From assembly GCA_964036295.1 (NCBI GenBank), contig OZ038463.1, forward strand, positions 6,997,274 to 7,061,273: a DNA stretch of 64,000 nt. Reading direction: 5' to 3'. Below are positions 57,981 to 64,000 of this stretch, one piece after another (position 1 is the stretch's first letter; each line of letters opens with the position of its first letter). The notes below the pieces were generated by a model. The model made no database searches. It had not been told where the DNA came from and was given only the letters and a program-made list of their open reading frames with translations. The stretch comes from Plumapathes pennacea (lineage: Eukaryota; Cnidaria; Anthozoa; Antipatharia; Myriopathidae). Both the position numbers and the translations under genes were made by a program.

Positions 57981-60900
57981 ATGTCATTAGTTGATCTAGG
58001 CAAGCGTCTGCTAGAGGCATCGAGAAAGGGGCAGGCAGAGGAAGTTAGCATACTCATGGCTTCGGGTGCACCTTTTACAACTGACTGGGTAAGGCTCGGT
58101 TGTTGTGTCTGCTGCGCATGCCCGACTCACATGGCTAGCAAAATGTGACATCAAGCTGGCAAGAAATGACTTCTGTGCCCAACGGGCTATATTCAGTAGC
58201 CCTTTCATTCCTGAGAGTGATCAACTTTAATTTTTTTCTTTTCAGTCTCCCACCAGAAATATATCATACATTGTGGAGAATTTTGCATGATACCTTGCTC
58301 AAATGACAGTTGATTAAAACTTTAATTCTCATTTCATCACTAATACATTTTCTTATTTTATGTTTGGGAGAATTTGTATTTTGAGCTTGGGGGTGAAAGG
58401 GGTAGTAGACTAGAGTTCCCTGAACTGGGGCTACCACACTTATGTTACAAGCCAGACCATGGCAGTGAGACATAAGAAATTCTTTTGAGCCTTGATCATG
58501 CTTGGAACTTGGCCCATGGTAATAAAATTCATGGACAGTCAGGGAGGTCACATGAAAATCAGTTACTGGCCGGGGTGAGTAATTATGACCCAACTGCTGA
58601 AGTATTGGCACAGAGTTTAGTTGTTTTGCAGTAAAAATATGTAATATGACCTACCACTAAACTTTTATGATTTATTGCAGTTAGGGACATCTCCCCTTCA
58701 TCTGGCAGCCCAGCATGGCCATACGCAGACAGCAGAAGTATTGTTGAGAGCAGGCGTCAGCAGAGATGCAAGAACAAAGGTAAAGTTTAGACCTGAGGAC
58801 TGATCTGCATGAAGAATACACCATTTAAAAAATATATAGATAGAACGTGGGGGTAACAATACTGTAGTGGCATCACAGTAACAATCAATGTGCAAGGACT
58901 TAACTTTATTGTACATGCTTATTTTAATAGGTTGACAGGACACCGTTACACATGGCAGCACAGCATGGTCACACTGCAATTGTCGATTTTCTTATTTCAT
59001 CTGGAGCATCTGTCAATACTAAGGATATGGTAATAATATAAAAAAAGGCAATATTTTACAAGATATATCCTGAAATACACTTAGCAGGGTATTGTAAGCT
59101 TGCATTACATCCGAACTAAACCCTGCTTTGCGGCATACATGTACATGAAGTTGATCTGTACTTTTGAACCACAAACTTTTGTTGATACTTCCAACCTTAT
59201 GATGCAAGGTGGGACACAATGTTTAAGGGCTGATGAGGAGCAATTGCAGGATGTTTTTGCAGGTGCAGATACTGTGGAGTGCATAATACAGTATCTTCAT
59301 GTTCTTATTGACATCTCTCTTGTTTCATTAGCTGAACATGACGCCACTGCATTGGGCATGTGAGCACAACCACTTAGACATAATAAGGATTCTGCTGCAG
59401 TCCGGAGCACACACAGACATCAGGAGCAAGGTGAATGAATTAACAAAACAAAACAGCACCCTGGCTAGTTCTAACATTTCTTAATTTACTCCCTGTACTT
59501 TCACTCATTGAAGGACTTTATAACCAATGGAATTGTTTCCTTTTTGTCAGTTTGGAAAACTCCCTACAGACATAGCAAAACAGAAAGGATACAGCCAGGC
59601 CTTGGCAATGTTGTTGTCAGAACATGTGAGTTCTATACTGTACTGCAATGTAGTTATGTATATAGTGTAGTAGTAACCAGCAGTACTGTAGTCATTTATC
59701 CATCACAAGAAATACACCAACTGTACCCAGAATTTTGGCATAATAAAATAATGCAGTTTATAGTACCCTTTTTGATCTTAGCAACTCCTAGTAGGTATAT
59801 ACTGTAGATAATTTAAGTGCACTGTATCAGAATGTGTGTGTAAAGTGTAATAGTGTTATAATTTGTTTGCCGGGCTCCAGCTAAAATATTTATGACCCCG
59901 AGTGTCCAGGGGATTGTAAATAGGCATAAATCATATAAATCTTGGGCTTTACCCACAGCACACATACGGTAGCATACTTTTTACTAATACTTGATTTTAT
60001 GACATAAGACATGTAAATTATCTTTATACATCTGACTGACTTTGAGTTTCATTCTAGCAGGAGGACCCAGGGAAAAAGGCTCCTGCAATCAAGAGAGAAG
60101 GTTTGTGCAGCAGTGTGACCAAAAAAACTGTAACATGTAGTAGCCAATGTCTTTCTGATATCAAGCTGGAGCACAGTTGAGAGAACTTGGCAGATGATCT
60201 CCATTGAGATTAAGAGTGAAGCCTTCTCATTGTGTACAGAGCTTTAAAGTAGTTTGCTCAGACTTATAATTCTCCTAACATTTTGTCCAGAGCAGGTCAG
60301 GAGAATGAGTGCCCGGATCTTTGGACTTAAGATTAAACCTTAAGATTGTCATCTTTTGTTTCAGCTGATAAAAACAGCCTGACATTAAGCTCACTTAGGC
60401 TGAAAAGACAGCGAACCAAGAAATTCCCCATGACAGCTGGATCCTGGACAGGAGCTGATGGACCAGTCGGTATGTACCTACATGACGTACAGTAGAGTAC
60501 AATAAGTAGATAGACCAGTCGGTATGTACTTACATGACGTACGGCAGAGTACAGTAAGTAGCCTGAGAAAGGGGCCTTCTGGCCAGTGGACTGTCAACAT
60601 TTACATGTTATATGAAACTGTACACTAAAGTCGCATGTACTAACTAGCCAAGCCAAGTCAAGTACTAAAATGTATACTACACCAATTTCCAGCTCTGCTT
60701 AGCTCTCTTTGACCAGAGATTCTGCTAGACTCGCCCATCAGCCGGTACAGTGTACCGGTAGGAAATATTTTTTCCGGTACAGAGCTACCTGGAACCGGTA
60801 CAAGATATATGTGAAGCAAAATAATTGTTTCTTCTGCTGCAGCGGAACTGGACAGTTTTCGACCGTTTCGGATCATTTCTTTGGTAGAACGAGTAGAATA

Positions 60901-63900
60901 TTCAGTGGGAGAGCCGTCAGAAAAAAATGTTGTACTTCATATTTTTCCGGTACGCCATACAGGCAGCCTCAGTTTTTTCCGGTACAGTACGATTTTTATC
61001 GGTAAAATACCGGCATATGCCGGTCTTGCAGAATCTCTGCTTCGACTGTATTCTGTATTGTACTATCGGTTCCAAATTTACAAAATCACGTGTAGAAAGT
61101 TTATAGAGAGCTTTCAATTGATGAATACATTCGTCTTCATCTAGAGGGTGGAAATAAACAACGTAAGAAAGCCACAACACCCGGCGGTCAGCCCAAGTCA
61201 GCTGTTTCCAATGGACGCAGAGTGTCTGCTCCAGCGCAATATCCGTCAGCAGGTAAGTACAGTACATTATTGCATGAACTTGGCGCACGGTCGACTTCCA
61301 TTGATAACAGCCTTCAGAACTGACGCAACTATCGACGTTAAATAAAGTAATTTTACCGTTTTTTGACTTGTAAAAACGCCATATCATACGAGGGAACTTT
61401 CCCTGCAATTAACTTGTCTCGTAACGCTGACGACATCATTGCGGGACAAGATCCAAAGTACATGTCACGTCACACGTTGCAACAAGACCACGTGACACTG
61501 AAAACCCAAAGATTGTCAAAGTTTCCTGCGACTTGTCTCGCAGTTATTGTTGCATTGCAAGCTGCAAAGAGGGGATGTCAAACGCGCAGCTTTTCTGCAA
61601 CTTGTCTCGCAACGAGTTTGTGTTCCAAGTTGCAAGATTGCCTCGTATGTCGTGCCCGCGTGCATTCTGACTCAGCGGATTCACTATGTAGCATGCGCGG
61701 GTCAGTCTTACGTGAGTCTAAAGCCATCGTTTGCCTTATTATCTTGTAAAAGAATTAAAGCACTTGTCAACGTGTTACGTTAAGTTATATAAGCACGCGG
61801 GAATTTGAAACAACTCAAGTGAAGTGTGGAGAAGCACGACGTCTTTTTCGGAAAGGCCGACATACTCCAGGGGAGATTGTGAAGAGCGATGTTTGTGTTA
61901 TAGATAATCTATATTGAGTTAAGGAATTCTTTTTATCTGTGCAGGTTCCCCGTCGCTTAGGAGTCCGACAGAGAACTCTATTGCTTCTTTGGTGTCTGCA
62001 GCAGCTCTTGTGAAAGCCAAAGCAGAGAGCGAAGGTTAACTTTTAGGGATACAGGCTGAAATTATAAAATAATACCATAAATGACCACTTGTTTCGAAAT
62101 ATTCTGTACACTTATATGTACAGCAAGCGCTTGTCTATACTAAGTTAGCCCATTGGAGTTAGTTAGGACACGTTATTTTTTTAAACTTCTACTGTAGAAT
62201 ACACGGAGTTGACGATGGTTGTGTTCACTCTTTTAGAGCCTATTCTGATTTGGAAGTAATATTCAGTGAATTCTGCTCCAGATAGGAGAATTGGCAGAAT
62301 AGACGGAATAGCAGTTTCTCTAAAACGAATGGGCAGTTGTTGGGAAGTTATTTATCTGTTTCTGTGTTTTAAGGCACCAGAGATTTAACAGATTGTTTTG
62401 TCTTCTGATTTTACAGATTCCCATGGCAACAAGCACAGCAGCTCCTCCACGACGGCGCAAGACTCCAGCGTACTGGACACCTTAGCAACGCTAGCAACTG
62501 CCACCTTAAGTCACGGCACTGCCGCCACATCAACAGCCTCAGCCCCACAAGTGGCGACCATCTCGAGCCGGCCGGTGAGCGTGACACCACTCACCCTCCC
62601 CCCTAACACACCCAGCTCGGTCTTGAGTGGCCTCACCACTCCCCTCACCCCTGGGGGCAGTCTCTTTCCCATCCCCTCCCCACTGGTGGCCTTGTCTGCA
62701 CTCTCGTCACTGTCCTCCCCGATTCAGACCTCTCCGCTGCCAAGCTTCGCCATGTCGCCCATGGGCTTCTCGCTGCCCGTTACCATGACATCCGCTCAGG
62801 TGGCGTCTTTGGTCCAGGGAAACGCCAACCTTAACGTGAGCACCGCCTCGACGACGTCTTCTACCCCTGCTATGGACATGTCCACGACGGGTAGGCGTTT
62901 GCTAAGACGGAATTTCTCTTTTTAGCGCAGTTCAGAAAAACCTCGGGCCGGGATCACCAAACTTTCGTGCCCACGAAAATGTTCGTGTGGAATTTTTACA
63001 AGCATTTTCGTGCGTACGAAAGTTTTGGTGAATCCGGCCTCGGTTACGTCTTTGCCTTACTGTAGCTAGGCTTCAAAACAGTCGCGCGCTGAACGTAAGC
63101 GGACTCAGTCACGTGACACACAAGATGAAAGTTCGTCATCTTGCTCCCGAGAAAAAATCCAAGTATTTCTACAAAGAAACCAAAAATTCTTTTTCAAAAG
63201 TCGTTTTAGGCTGTGCATTTCTCGAATTCTTGAAATTCACCTCGAATTCTTGAAATTCACCACAACAGGTGCGACTTCGACCACGTGGAGCGCAGCTCAG
63301 CCGCACGCCCAGACCTTCATTCCACAGCAGTTTGCAATGGCGCCGTTTCAGATCGTCGGAAATCCCGGGGGGCCGCAGCAACTGACCCTAACCCCAGGAG
63401 GGGCGCTCTTGACTCAGCTTGCTGCAGGGCAACCTAACCTCGTCGTCGATCTTGGTGGTGCGGCGGGCAAAGAAAATGCGGGAAAAACGGACGGTGATGC
63501 TGCCAAGACCGTGCCCAGCGTTCTGGTCGACCTTGGTGGTGCGGCGAGTAAAGAAAACGCAGGGAAAGCAGACAGCGATGCTCTCAAATCGCAGCGCTCT
63601 GAAGTACAGGTGTGTAACCGTTCAAAACAAAAAGCTATTGCACGTCCGATACGCGCACCGACAAACAAAACGAAATTGAAACACTCATCTCTATGATCTG
63701 TCAGACTTCTTGAAGTCAAACAAGACGTAAGTGGACGTTATGTAAGTCAGTAATTGTCCAATCAAATCACAATACGTTGTTTTTCCCGCAGAATGCAGAG
63801 GAACAAGACTCGGCCCCTGACTCAAAACCTGAAGAACTTGGCCCACAAAATCCTCAGAGTGCAACGCAAGACATAATAGTCACTCTTCAGGTCCCTGCAG

Positions 63901-64000
63901 GTATACAGCACTTGCAGCAGCAGCTTCTGGGTGACCAAGCCTTTTCCCTGCCTCAGATCCAGTTCTTACAACAAGTGGCCGCGGGGCAAGACCCAGGCCT
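57981..64000 (+). CDS. GABPB: GA-binding protein beta subunit (GABP-beta), 3' end outside window
   Basis: Exons: 57981-58088 (exon begins at 57933), 58681-58779, 58931-59029, 59332-59430, 59551-59625, 60061-60100, 60365-60469, 61145-61252, 61945-62034, 62417-62890, 63269-63609, 63792-64000+. The start [20 protein letters not shown] and NGAPFTTDW-like end of exon 1 match vertebrate GABP-beta, followed by ankyrin repeats [22 protein letters not shown] and [12 protein letters not shown]. These bind the ETS subunit GABP-alpha, giving a nuclear transcription factor. Exons 2-4 are each 99 nt: one 33-residue repeat, phase 0. Downstream is a Ser/Thr/Pro- and Gln-rich activation-type region; the C-terminal leucine zipper would lie beyond the window. 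An upstream in-frame ATG (57963) would add MKAKEK. Confidence 0.93.
58196..58405. mobile_element. piggyBac-type MITE copy flanked by GTAG
   Basis: Ends CCCTTTCATTCC and GGGGGTGAAAGGG, same length as the 47091-47292 copy. GTAG, not TTAA, occurs on both sides. In intron 1 of GABP-beta. Confidence 0.85.
60461..60562 (+). repeat. 52-bp tandem duplication covering a splice donor
   Basis: GACCAGTCGGTATGTACCTA starts at 60461 and again, with one change, at 60513. The first unit contains the exon end and donor (GTCG|GTATGT) of GABP-beta exon 7; the second is a spare donor in the intron. Confidence 0.9.
60715..61038. mobile_element. 324-bp MITE rich in CCGGTAC motifs
   Basis: Ends AGAGATTCTGCTAGAC and GTCTTGCAGAATCTCT. 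Inside, CCGGTAC/GTACCGG recurs many times in both orientations. In an intron of GABP-beta. Confidence 0.75.
61385..61640. mobile_element. Relative of the 50629-50990 MITE
   Basis: Repeated ACTTGTCTCGCAACG and GTTGCAACAAG words as in 50629-50990. Ends not defined. In an intron of GABP-beta. Confidence 0.55.
63221..63260 (+). repeat. Exact 20-bp tandem duplication before a splice acceptor
   Basis: CTCGAATTCTTGAAATTCAC occurs twice in direct succession, ending 8 bases before the acceptor of GABP-beta exon 63269-63609. Confidence 0.95.

Noticed and set aside
63414-63719. Frames antisense to GABP-beta exon 11
   Set aside because: Shadows of a GC-rich coding exon with clear splice sites on the plus strand.

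Overview
This is eukaryotic DNA from an animal, most likely an anthozoan cnidarian such as a stony coral or sea anemone. The signs are long AT-rich introns with GT-AG junctions, sparse multi-exon genes, very abundant small palindromic transposons, and animal-type proteins: GABP-beta, a rhodopsin-family GPCR, small four-pass membrane proteins, and chromo and THAP domains. The species call is inference. No bacterial operon, CRISPR array, rRNA or tRNA was seen.

Layout. 1-16 kb is mostly transposon-derived: a decayed LINE end, palindromic elements, two large inverted-repeat elements (about 7.7-10.8 kb and 10.9-13.7 kb), a second LINE end and a THAP-domain relic. It also holds a duplicated first exon of the VioB-like gene (2.6-2.9 kb) and a signal-peptide exon (14.3 kb). 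16.9-31.4 kb is a family of small four-pass membrane genes: a truncated copy, a fragment, and a head-to-head pair of complete five-exon genes. Between them lie a single-exon GPCR (19.6-20.6 kb) and a small chromodomain gene with a GC-AG intron (23.9-24.1 kb).

33.5-39.3 kb (minus) is the most striking locus: a six-exon gene encoding about 978 residues with the architecture of VioB/RebD-type enzymes. It has a VioB-like N terminus and a C-terminal ferritin-like region with candidate metal ligands. Its promoter and first exon are duplicated 36 kb away, and three transposons sit only in the right-hand duplicate. 39-44 kb is that duplicate, a PIF/Harbinger-type element, a second copy of the signal-peptide exon block and a Mutator-like palindrome.

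44.4-55.8 kb (minus) is a long-intron gene for an extended short-chain dehydrogenase/epimerase. I read 13 exons; the one expected to carry the rest of the NAD loop was not found. Its introns hold nested mariner-like and piggyBac-like elements. It is divergent from the last gene, 57.98 kb to the window end (plus), a GABP-beta orthologue whose ankyrin repeats are each coded by one 99-nt exon; its 3' end lies outside the window.

The genes show no evident shared pathway. The VioB-like gene could make or oxidise an amino-acid-derived dimer and the neighbouring dehydrogenase is a redox enzyme, but nothing in the sequence links them. Exon boundaries were read by eye from splice consensus, frame and paralogue comparison, not from transcripts.
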